A stretch of DNA of 43,278 nt, from the NCBI GenBank assembly GCA_024408235.1, contig JAKSVF010000014.1, positions 1-43,278 of the forward strand, given 5' to 3'. The position numbers were made by a program, and so were the translations under genes. Shown here in pieces: positions 17,058-25,200 of this stretch. The notes beneath the pieces are model-generated. The model was not told where the DNA came from. It did not search any database and worked only from the letters and a program-made list of their open reading frames with translations. Every line of letters starts with the position of its first letter. The first letter of the stretch is position 1. Source of the stretch: Bacilli bacterium. Its GTDB lineage: Bacteria; Bacillota_I; Bacilli_A; RFN20; CAG-826.

Positions 17058-18734
17058 ATGAGAAACAAGAAATGTTTTTTCCTGACAGCTTTGTCTTTGC
17101 TGTCGCTTTCAGCGTTGGCGGGATGTGGTGGAAGGACACCAAGCGAAAGCAAACCGATCATAGAGGAACCTGAGTCATCTGAACCAGCGGGACCGTTAGA
17201 GATTGGTGATACTGTTAAGAAATGGAGCTCAAGAGATGATTTTGAGACAACCCCAATCGGAGTCCAATCCGGAAAAGGGCGAGCAGAGATAGTTGAGGAC
17301 AACGGAAACGAAGACGATTCTTCGATTCAAGTGGAGGTTACGGGGACCGGATATATTGGAACAGACATCCCGGTTAATCAATATTTCAACGAAGACGATG
17401 GCAAAAATGGAGACATCATCTCCCTTTATTACTTCGTTCCTCAAGGAAGCAACATTGATACGCTTCAACTTCAGGTAGTCGGCAGCTCCATGAATAATCC
17501 AATATCCGGAGAGCTCATCACGATCGATGAATCAAAGGAGGATTGCTGGATAAGAACGATTGTGTCATTCGATTCCTTGGAAACCCTAGGTGCAATCAGA
17601 CTGCAATACAAGCTTAAGGATACATCTACTCCAGCCGTTTTCTTTGTTGATGACATCGAAATCACATTGGGCGCAGAAACCGTCACAACAGGATACCAAT
17701 ATAACGATGAGAGTCTTTGGGAAACATATGATGGCTATTTCAAAGTGGGCACATGTATTTCCGGAAGTCAGATGAGAAACACGGAATATAGAAAGATAGC
17801 CAAGAATGATTTCAATTCTCTTACCGCTGAAAACGAAGGAAAACCTGAACAGGTCTTGGATCAAGAAGCTTGCCAAGCCCTTTTGAAAAACGGCGATAAT
17901 GCCGGAATTGCAATAAAAACATCGCCTTTTGAGAAGATTTATGATTTTGCAGAGGCAAATCACATCGGAATTAGACACCACACATTCGTTTGGTATTCTC
18001 AGACACCTGGCTGGTTATTCACAACCGATTACACCAACAACGGACCTAAGGCCTCCAAAGATTTGATGCTTAAAAGAATGGAGAATTACATCAAAGTCAC
18101 TCTTGAGACGATCAACAACAGATGGCCTGGTCTCGTATATGCAATAGACGTTGCAAACGAGGCAATCGAAAACGGAGGCATCAGAAACAATAACAACAAC
18201 TGGTATTCAACGGTTGGTGACGACTTTGTCTATTATGCGATGAAGTATGCCTTTGACAACAAAGATCCAGAACAGGAGCTTTACTATAACGACTATTCTT
18301 TTGACTACGATACTAGAAACTGCAGCTTTGCGGTCAATACGCTTCTTAAGAAAGCGATAGAAGAGGAACTGATCGATGGAGTTGGCATCCAGGGCCATAT
18401 CGATTCGAATGCGAACCTCGATAACATCATTACCGATGCAAAGATGATTAAGGAAAAAGGCCTTAAATGCCAAATCACCGAGCTTGATATCACGATTAAC
18501 GGCAGTGGAGACTCCGCACTCCAGGGCCAAAAGACCGCTTATAAGAACATGATAAAAAAGGTTCTTGAGTCTAATAGCAAAGGAGAAACGGACATCAATG
18601 CGGTTGTCGTCTGGGGAATCCGTGACAACGAATCTTGGAAGCGTGGGCAAAATCCTCTCTTGTTCAATGAGAATTATGAGAAAAAACCGGCATATTACGG
18701 ATTCTTGGAGGCATTAGAAGAATTCAACGCATAA
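17058..18734 (+). CDS. GH10 endo-beta-1,4-xylanase lipoprotein, second paralogue
   Basis: The frame is open further upstream, but the ATG at 17058, behind GAGG and starting a clean lipoprotein signal (LAGC, Cys23), is the right start and gives 558 residues. After a short linker of about 25 residues comes a CBM-like jelly roll (about 50-215, ending FFVDDIEITLG). The GH10 barrel follows (about 225-555): FNSLTAENEGKP, RHHTFVWYSQTPGW, acid/base Glu368 in DVANEAI, nucleophile Glu475 in CQITELDI. Its architecture matches the GH10 gene at 4440, including a shared GDTVKKW segment at the domain start. It lacks the long Ser-rich linker, so the catalytic domain should sit nearer the membrane. Confidence 0.93.
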   Translation: MRNKKCFFLTALSLLSLSALAGCGGRTPSESKPIIEEPESSEPAGPLEIGDTVKKWSSRDDFETTPIGVQSGKGRAEIVEDNGNEDDSSIQVEVTGTGYIGTDIPVNQYFNEDDGKNGDIISLYYFVPQGSNIDTLQLQVVGSSMNNPISGELITIDESKEDCWIRTIVSFDSLETLGAIRLQYKLKDTSTPAVFFVDDIEITLGAETVTTGYQYNDESLWETYDGYFKVGTCISGSQMRNTEYRKIAKNDFNSLTAENEGKPEQVLDQEACQALLKNGDNAGIAIKTSPFEKIYDFAEANHIGIRHHTFVWYSQTPGWLFTTDYTNNGPKASKDLMLKRMENYIKVTLETINNRWPGLVYAIDVANEAIENGGIRNNNNNWYSTVGDDFVYYAMKYAFDNKDPEQELYYNDYSFDYDTRNCSFAVNTLLKKAIEEELIDGVGIQGHIDSNANLDNIITDAKMIKEKGLKCQITELDITINGSGDSALQGQKTAYKNMIKKVLESNSKGETDINAVVVWGIRDNESWKRGQNPLLFNENYEKKPAYYGFLEALEEFNA

Positions 18735-18740
18735 ATAATG

Positions 18741-18770
18741 GCAGCGACTAGCAATCGCTGCTTTTTTGTT
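18741..18770 (+). terminator. Terminator of the second GH10 gene
   Basis: GCAGCGA (18741-18747) pairs with TCGCTGC (18755-18761), followed by TTTTTTG. Confidence 0.9.
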
Positions 18771-18817
18771 TAATTATTTCTCGGATTGGTTATATTAATC
18801 CCAAGAGGTATTGAAGA

Positions 18818-19447
18818 ATGGATCCAATTAGAACTAAGAGAAATGATGTTTTGGCTGAGAAGGTAATAGCCGGATTAGAGAGCAGAAATATGTCAGGATA
18901 CTATGTCCAGACGAAAGAGGAGGCTTTAGCAAAAGCGTTGGAATTGATTCCGCCAGGAAGCAAAGTCACTAAAGGCGGATCGATGTCGGTTGCTGAAATC
19001 GGCTTGTTGGATGCGATGAAAAACGGAGATTACGATTTCTGCGATAGAGATAAGGCGGCTGATAAACGTTCCGCAGAACTGTTCGCGTATGATGCGGATG
19101 TGTTTCTCGGCAGTGCGAACGCAATAACAGAGGACGGAGTCATGGTTAACATAGATGGAAACTCCAATAGAGTCTCCGCCTATGCATATGGACCACGTAA
19201 ACTTGTTTTGATTGTCGGAATGAATAAAGTCACAAAGGATATCGATCACGCGCTCAAACGCGCCAGAAACGAAGCAGCTCCTATCAATACTCAGAGATTC
19301 AATTTATCCACTCCTTGCGTGAAGAAGGGCACATGTTTTGACTGTAAGTGCCCAGACACCATCTGCTGCCAGTTCTTAATCACGAGATATGAGAGACACA
19401 AAGGACGTGTTCACGTCATTCTCGTTAATGAAAACCTAGGCTTCTAA
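18818..19447 (+). CDS. LUD-domain protein (LutC/YkgG family)
   Basis: 209 residues covering a complete LUD domain: MDPIRTKRNDVLAEKVIAGL, VTKGGSMSVAEIGLLDAM, FLGSANAITEDGVMVNIDGNSNRV, and the Cys-rich C-terminus TPCVKKGTCFDCKCPDTICC. The Cys cluster is typical of this stand-alone subfamily and may bind metal or an iron-sulfur cluster. LutC belongs to a three-subunit lactate oxidase, but no lutA or lutB is adjacent and the gene stands between two terminators. A role in lactate use is therefore unproven. AAGAGG (18801-18806) is the likely ribosome site. Confidence 0.88.
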   Translation: MDPIRTKRNDVLAEKVIAGLESRNMSGYYVQTKEEALAKALELIPPGSKVTKGGSMSVAEIGLLDAMKNGDYDFCDRDKAADKRSAELFAYDADVFLGSANAITEDGVMVNIDGNSNRVSAYAYGPRKLVLIVGMNKVTKDIDHALKRARNEAAPINTQRFNLSTPCVKKGTCFDCKCPDTICCQFLITRYERHKGRVHVILVNENLGF

Positions 19448-19463
19448 CAAAAGGCATAAGAAA

Positions 19464-19495
19464 ACCCCAGATCGTTGAGATTTGGGGTCTTTTAT
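19464..19495. terminator. Bidirectional terminator between LUD and esterase genes
   Basis: ACCCCA (19464-19469) and TGGGGT (19483-19488) form the stem, extended inside by weaker pairs, followed by CTTTTATT. It lies between convergent genes. Confidence 0.85.
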
Positions 19496-19498
19496 TAA

Positions 19499-20566
19499 TT
19501 AATCAAGCAATCCGTTGTCGATGATGATGTTTGCGTAAGCCATGCCTAAGCGGAATGAGCTCTTTGTGTTGTAGTGCATCGAGTCTCCGCCAGGGTTTCC
19601 GGTCTTCAATTCGTTCTCAGGAATCTTTGCTTCGTTTCCGTATGTATCGACGATGAAGTTCATGTCATTTGAGTCAGCGAATTTCTGCTTTTCAGCATTC
19701 ATCTTGTCTGGATCTGTCCAAGTTGATGATTCGCAGATCATTCCATCGATGAATCCGATGTTAGCTCCATCTTGATCTGGAGCGATGTCAGCAAAGTCAT
19801 TTCTGAATAATTCGACCATGTCGCCAAGTCTCTCGGCGTATTTAGCGGTCTTTGCTGAACCGGTATCAGACTCGCCCTGATGCCATAACCATCCTCTCAT
19901 GACTGGCTTGTATCCCATACCTTCGATCAATTTGAGGTTGTTGTCGATGAATGGCTTTGCGAATGTGTGGTAGAGGTTGATTTCTGGCCAATTTCCATCT
20001 GCATCTTTTACTGGCCAGTTGTATTGTGTTCCGCTTTGCTCGAAACCTGAGCCATTGGATGCCATCTTGATGAAGAAGATTGGCGCATCTTCACTAGCAA
20101 AGTTTCTAAGTCCATATGCGCAACCGAGTTCTGGTCCCATCTTCGAACCGTTTCCAGTTCCTAATCCGACTTTTGTTGGAACGAACTTTCCTTCAAAGCG
20201 GTTTTCAGTGTTAGTTGCACTGACCTGTGAGTTTCCATTTAAATTGTTGTGATTTAATTGTCCATAACCTGCGCAATATGTGCTTGATAATACTTCAGGA
20301 ATGCCATCATAGCAGACGTTTGCCTCATCATAGCCAAGGTCTGTGATTGCGGTTGTAAGGTAATCGTTATCACCGTTTTTATAAGATGTATTTCCTTCCA
20401 TGTTTGATTGTCCGGAAAGAACAAAGACGTTAACTTCTTGCACTTCTGGCTCTGGCTCAGGAACTGATGTCTCTGGTTTTGGCTCTGAAGAAGGTGTTGG
20501 CTTTGTTCCGCATGATGCGAGGAACATAGAAGCCATTAAACTTAAGACTAAAGCTTTCTTGTTCAT
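19499..20566 (-). CDS. SASA/CE6-type acetylesterase lipoprotein
   Basis: 355 residues. Lipobox FLASC with Cys19, then a Pro/Glu linker to about residue 44. The catalytic SGNH-like domain starts with VFVLSGQSNMEG, where the Ser is the nucleophile. It contains GPELGCAYGL, WLWHQGESDT and, near the end, GDSMHYNTKSSFRLGMAYA with the catalytic His. These are the signatures of the SASA family, which includes sialate O-acetylesterases and CE6 acetyl-xylan esterases. With two GH10 enzymes close by, removal of acetyl groups from xylan is the likelier role. It is monocistronic, convergent with the LUD gene and divergent from guaD. Sialic acid specificity remains possible. Confidence 0.88.
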   Translation of the reverse strand: MNKKALVLSLMASMFLASCGTKPTPSSEPKPETSVPEPEPEVQEVNVFVLSGQSNMEGNTSYKNGDNDYLTTAITDLGYDEANVCYDGIPEVLSSTYCAGYGQLNHNNLNGNSQVSATNTENRFEGKFVPTKVGLGTGNGSKMGPELGCAYGLRNFASEDAPIFFIKMASNGSGFEQSGTQYNWPVKDADGNWPEINLYHTFAKPFIDNNLKLIEGMGYKPVMRGWLWHQGESDTGSAKTAKYAERLGDMVELFRNDFADIAPDQDGANIGFIDGMICESSTWTDPDKMNAEKQKFADSNDMNFIVDTYGNEAKIPENELKTGNPGGDSMHYNTKSSFRLGMAYANIIIDNGLLD

Positions 20567-20720
20567 AATAATGCCTTTCTAATTTTGTTTATTTTAAGAC
20601 CTTTTAATAAGTGCCTTATATGACAATCTTGTTACTATTTCTTGTTAATTACCGATTAGAATGGCATCTAATGTTTAGTGATTTCTCATTTTTGGTCTCG
20701 ATGAAAAACAATGGTGTTGG

Positions 20721-20729
20721 TGATATAAT
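20721..20729 (+). promoter_or_regulatory. Extended -10 promoter of guanine deaminase gene
   Basis: TGATATAAT (TGn plus a perfect TATAAT at 20724-20729) lies 23 bases before the ATG, followed by an AAGGAG ribosome site. The -35 region is weak, as is common with extended -10 promoters. Confidence 0.5.
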
Positions 20730-20752
20730 GCTTTGCTCAAAAGGAGTGGATT

Positions 20753-22000
20753 ATGATGTTTGCGGTAAAAGGTACATTTGTGGATACACCTTTAATAGGT
20801 GCTTATAGGACTAGAGTTGGATATGCGGTCGTTGATAGCGGCGTCTGTTTAGGCGTTTTCTCCACACTTCCAATCGAATATTCAAACATCGATATTAAAG
20901 ACTATGGAAACTCCTTGATTATACCTGGCATGAGCGATTTGCATTTACATGCGCCTCAATATTCATATTGTGGCACCGCCATGGATGTTCAGTTGCTTGA
21001 ATGGTTAGAGAAATACACGTACCCAGAAGAGGGCAGATATAGCGATATCGAATACGCAAAGAAGGGTTACGCCAACTTTGTTAAAGATCTAAAGAACACA
21101 ACTACGACTAGAGCGGTTATTTTTGCAACAATCCACAACGACGCAACGCTTGAGCTCATGAAGCAGCTCGATGAAGCCGGATTCGTCGCTTATGTTGGAA
21201 AACTCAACATGAACAGAAACGCTCCTGATTATTATTGTGAAAAATCAGTGGAGCAGGGTATGAAAGACACTAGAGCCTGGATCGAGAAATGCAATTTTAA
21301 AAACGTAAAACCAATTATTACCCCTAGATTTACGCCAAGCGTTACCGATGACTATATGTGCGAGCTTGGAAAGCTAGCTAGAGAAACAGGATTAGGCATG
21401 CAATCCCACTTGAACGAGAATAGAGATGAAATCAAATGGGTTAAAGCGCTTTGTCCTGACTCAAAACACTATTCAGACACATATGATAGATACGGCTTAT
21501 TCGGCGGAGAATGCCCAACTGTTATGGCTCATTGCATATACTGCACAAAAGAAGAGGATGAGCTCATCAAGAAAAACGGTGTTTACATCGCTCATTGTCC
21601 AACGAGCAACGAGAATGTCTTAGCGGGTATAGCGCCTGCCGGCTATTATTTAAGGAATGGATATCACATCGGTTTAGGAAGCGATGTAGCGGGCGGGCAC
21701 ACGCTCAGTTTATTGGATGTGATGGCGACATCTGTCCAGGTATCAAAACTTAGAAGCCTTTATGTCGATAATTCAATAAGACCGCTCAGCATGGCAGAAG
21801 CTTTCTATATGGCTACCGTTGGCGGAGGATCCTTCTTTGGTAAAGTCGGCTTATTCGAAAAAGGGTATGAATTCGACGCTGTCGTAATCGACGATGCCAA
21901 TCCTGATAATCCTATGGAATTCGCCATTGAAGAAAGAATAGAACGGTTAGCATACCTCGGGTGTGGGAATATTATTCACAAATTTATTAAAGGGGCCTAA
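20753..22000 (+). CDS. guaD: Guanine deaminase
   Basis: 415 residues, amidohydrolase superfamily. The metal-site motif PGMSDLHLHAPQYSYCG and ITPRFTPSVTDDYMCELGKLA are diagnostic of guanine deaminase. They are joined by the Zn ligands in GMQSHLNEN and MAHCIY and the catalytic Asp in GLGSDVAGG. It converts guanine to xanthine and ammonia in purine salvage or nitrogen release. Two adjacent ATGs (20753 and 20756) are possible; the first is well spaced from AAGGAG. No purine transporter or riboswitch is adjacent. The terminator hairpin overlaps the stop codon. Confidence 0.95.
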   Translation: MMFAVKGTFVDTPLIGAYRTRVGYAVVDSGVCLGVFSTLPIEYSNIDIKDYGNSLIIPGMSDLHLHAPQYSYCGTAMDVQLLEWLEKYTYPEEGRYSDIEYAKKGYANFVKDLKNTTTTRAVIFATIHNDATLELMKQLDEAGFVAYVGKLNMNRNAPDYYCEKSVEQGMKDTRAWIEKCNFKNVKPIITPRFTPSVTDDYMCELGKLARETGLGMQSHLNENRDEIKWVKALCPDSKHYSDTYDRYGLFGGECPTVMAHCIYCTKEEDELIKKNGVYIAHCPTSNENVLAGIAPAGYYLRNGYHIGLGSDVAGGHTLSLLDVMATSVQVSKLRSLYVDNSIRPLSMAEAFYMATVGGGSFFGKVGLFEKGYEFDAVVIDDANPDNPMEFAIEERIERLAYLGCGNIIHKFIKGA

Positions 22001-22014
22001 GTGCCCTTTTTGTT
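21989..22014 (+). terminator. Terminator of guaD overlapping its stop codon
   Basis: AAAGGGGC pairs with GCCCTTTT across the TAA, giving a hairpin followed by a T run. Confidence 0.75.
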
Positions 22015-22101
22015 TTCAATTTATCGCGTATTGTAAACATGTGCGCGCTTATCTTCATATTATTAGATTGTTCAACGTGCATTTATGCTTTAGTTGCTTG
22101 A

Positions 22102-22166
22102 ATTATGCTCATTTTGTTCATATTTATTGCAAGTAAGGGTGCTGTTTTCAACATAATGAGCAAAAC
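22102..22166. promoter_or_regulatory. Long inverted repeat upstream of GH3 cassette 2
   Basis: Seventeen bases at 22102-22118 and 22150-22166 are inverted copies with 14 matches. The conserved core is TGCTCATT in one and AATGAGCA in the other. It lies just upstream of a candidate promoter, so it may be a regulator binding site. Confidence 0.4.
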
Positions 22167-22176
22167 GTTCAAATAT

Positions 22177-22206
22177 TTGGATAATTCGAAAATCTCCGTT
22201 TATATT
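22177..22206 (+). promoter_or_regulatory. Candidate promoter of GH3 cassette 2
   Basis: TTGGAT (22177-22182) and TATATT (22201-22206) are 18 bp apart. A 5' leader of about 55 bases would follow, containing a small TAGGG/CCCTA hairpin (22218-22235) and an AGGAGGA ribosome site. Confidence 0.45.
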
Positions 22207-22265
22207 GTTTTCAAACATAGGGCAAGATGTCCCTAACATAATCTAAAACAGGAGGAAATTTTTAG

Positions 22266-25200
22266 ATGAAGTTAAAACACAAGAGACCAAGTCTTTTGAA
22301 GGTCGCTTCCCCTTTGATGGTTGCAGCTTTAGCATGCGCACCAGTCATGGGAATCCTTTCAGCAGGCTCAGCAAAAGTCGCAAGTGCAGCTAACGGTGGA
22401 TATGCAAGACCAGCATATGCTACTGAAGCAGAGGCAAAAGAGGCCGCAATCGACATCAACATCCAGTTAGTAGCAGAAGGCGCAGTCCTTTTAAAGAACA
22501 AGGACAACGCATTACCACTTTCTAAGGCAACACAGAAAGTCACAGTTTTCGGATCAGCAGCAAACGCTCTCCAGAACTCAGGCGGAAACGCTAACAACAA
22601 CACGGGTAACGTTCGCATCGCATTAGCAGACGATGGATTCGAAGTTAATGAGACAATCGTTACCGAATCAAACGCAGCTTCAGCAAACGTCGGTGATTAC
22701 AAAGACGTTGCAGTTGTCGTCCTCAAGAGAGGTGGCGGTGAAGGTAGTGACCTTCCAGTCATGACAAAAGAACAAGCAGCTGATGCAACAGAGAACGGCG
22801 GATGGTCACACGCAGCTCTTGCAAAAGACGGCACAGGCAAAGAATTCAAGCACAACCAGATGCTCACAGCAGCTGAAATCGCAATGATCAATGTCGCTAA
22901 GGCACAGTGCGATAAGGTCGTCGTCTTACTCAACACTTCCAACGCAATGGAAATGTTCAACTTACAGAATGACGCAGACATCGACGGCGTCATGTTCATC
23001 GGACGTCCAGGAACAAACGGCTTAAGAGCAGTTCCAAAACTCCTTTCTGGCGAAATCAACCCATCTGGTAAATTAGCAGATACATGGGATAAGGATTTCA
23101 CATTAAACCCAACATGGTACAACTCAATCGCTAACGTCCAGAATGAAGCTGGAAGAAACAGCTACATGACACCAGACGGAAAGAACCTCACAGGCGTTTC
23201 CGCATATGGCATTGACTATAGCGAAGATATCTATCTCGGATACAAATACAGCGAGACAATCTACGAAGAAATCATTTCTGGCAACCTCTCATATGTTGGT
23301 GGCAAGCTCCAGAAGACATCTACCCCAGGTGGATTAGCTCAGGCAGATGAGTGGTATAGAGACAATGTCGTCTATCCATTCGGCTCAGGCTTATCATACA
23401 CATCATTCAACATCGGAACACCAGTTCTCAGCCGCACAAATTTAGCAGCTTCACAGGTCAACTCAAGACACGTCGCTTCAGGCGTTGACGAAGTCGCAGA
23501 TGTTAAGACAGTTGATGTCACAGTCACAGTCACAAACACAGGCTCAGTCGCAGGTAAGGAAGTTGTTGAAATCTATTCAAAGGCTCCATACACACACGGT
23601 GGAATCGAAAAATCAGCAGTCGTCCTCATCGGCTATGCTAAGACAAATGTCTTACAGCCAGGAAAGTCACAGACTCTCACAATCACAGTCAATCTCCAGG
23701 ATATGGCATCATATGACTATGCAGATGCTAATAGCAACGGATTCAAGGGCTATGAATTAGAAGCAGGCGACTACTCAATCATCGCAGCAAACACATCACA
23801 CTGCTCACAGTCAACAAACAAAGCAACATTAACAATCACTGATGATGCTAAGCTTGGATTAGATGACTTCTCCAATAAGGCAGTTGAAAACCTCTTCTCA
23901 TCAGGCAGATCACAGTCATTAAGAAAGAACAACAATGACTGGAACGGTGATGGAATCATCGATTCTGACGACAGAATGTTCACAGAAGAGCAGGTCCTTC
24001 TCTCAAGAAGCGATATGGCAGGAACAATGCCAAAAGGCCTCAAGACTAATGTTGTTGCTGACGGACATGTTTTAGAAAACCTCCCAGAATTCAGCGACAC
24101 ACTCAATTACAACATCGGTGACACAGTCAAGGTCACAACAGTCACAACAGGTGTCACAGGTGGTGCAGTTGTTAAGTATTACAAGTTCGTTGCTAATCAC
24201 ACAGCAGGCGCATTCAGCGAAGCAGAAGTTACAGAATTGGTTGGACAGTTCAGCGGCGGATATGTCGTCACAGAGAACTTCAACAAGTTAATGTCCTACT
24301 ATAACGGCTACCAGCTCAACACATGGGTTCCAGAGCACGCTTACTTCAGCAATGCAACAGATTATAAGACAGGCGATCTCATCGGTATCAAAGATACAAA
24401 GACAGTTGTTAGAGCAACAAAGGATATGCCAGCACCAAGAGAAATCACCGCTTCAGGCGACTTCAGCACAGTAGGTGAATACATCCGTAGCGGAGAAAAG
24501 ATCTATAAAGTTCTCCAGGCATTTGCACCTGTTACATTCATCATTAATGGAGGCGAAGCTGATGGAAAAGCACACCGCGATTATGCAGTTGGTGATTATG
24601 TAACATACGAAACAACAAACAGCCGTTCAGGTGCCGTTTCATCAACAAGCGTTCTTGTTACAAAGGCAATCACAAACGGAACATCATTCTCAACCAAGAG
24701 CGGCGGTAACTGCTCTACATTCAGCGCTTCAATGAGAATATCTGCAGAAAACGCCGAAGAAATCTCAACACAGGATTATTTAGCACTCTTCACAGAAAGC
24801 TCAAGCGTCCAAAATGTCGGTAGCTATCTCTATAGCGACAAGCTCTTCACAGATGACGTCAACGGTTTCGATGGTAACAACCACGGCAGAGATGTCACAA
24901 AAGAAGAAATGGCAGGTTGGTCACAGATGCCTAACGCAGCAGCACAGGCAGCAGCTAAAGAGGCGGCAGGTGACTCATGGATCTTATTCAATGATTTAAA
25001 CGGCATTGATTACAACGCTCCAGAATACACAATCACATACGGCAAGCTCAAAGGCTTAACCAACAAGACAGCATGGCTCAAGTTCATGAACCAGTGGACA
25101 TGGGCAGACTTCACAACAGCATGCTGGAACGGTGGTAACGACGGTTCGCCAGTCGAAAACCTCGGAATTCCAAACGGCGGTATCGCAGACTCTCCAACAT

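Noticed and set aside
17586-18650. Minus-strand open frames of 131 and 147 codons inside the second GH10 gene
   Set aside because: The plus strand has complete GH10 motifs; the antisense frames lack start signals and known domains.
20611-20808. 65-codon plus-strand frame overlapping the guaD start
   Set aside because: It spans the guaD promoter and ribosome site in another phase, lacks its own ribosome site and shows no domain.
22001-22265. Riboswitch ahead of the cassette 2 GH3 gene
   Set aside because: No known aptamer core was recognised; only a short hairpin and an inverted repeat are visible, which fit protein binding better.
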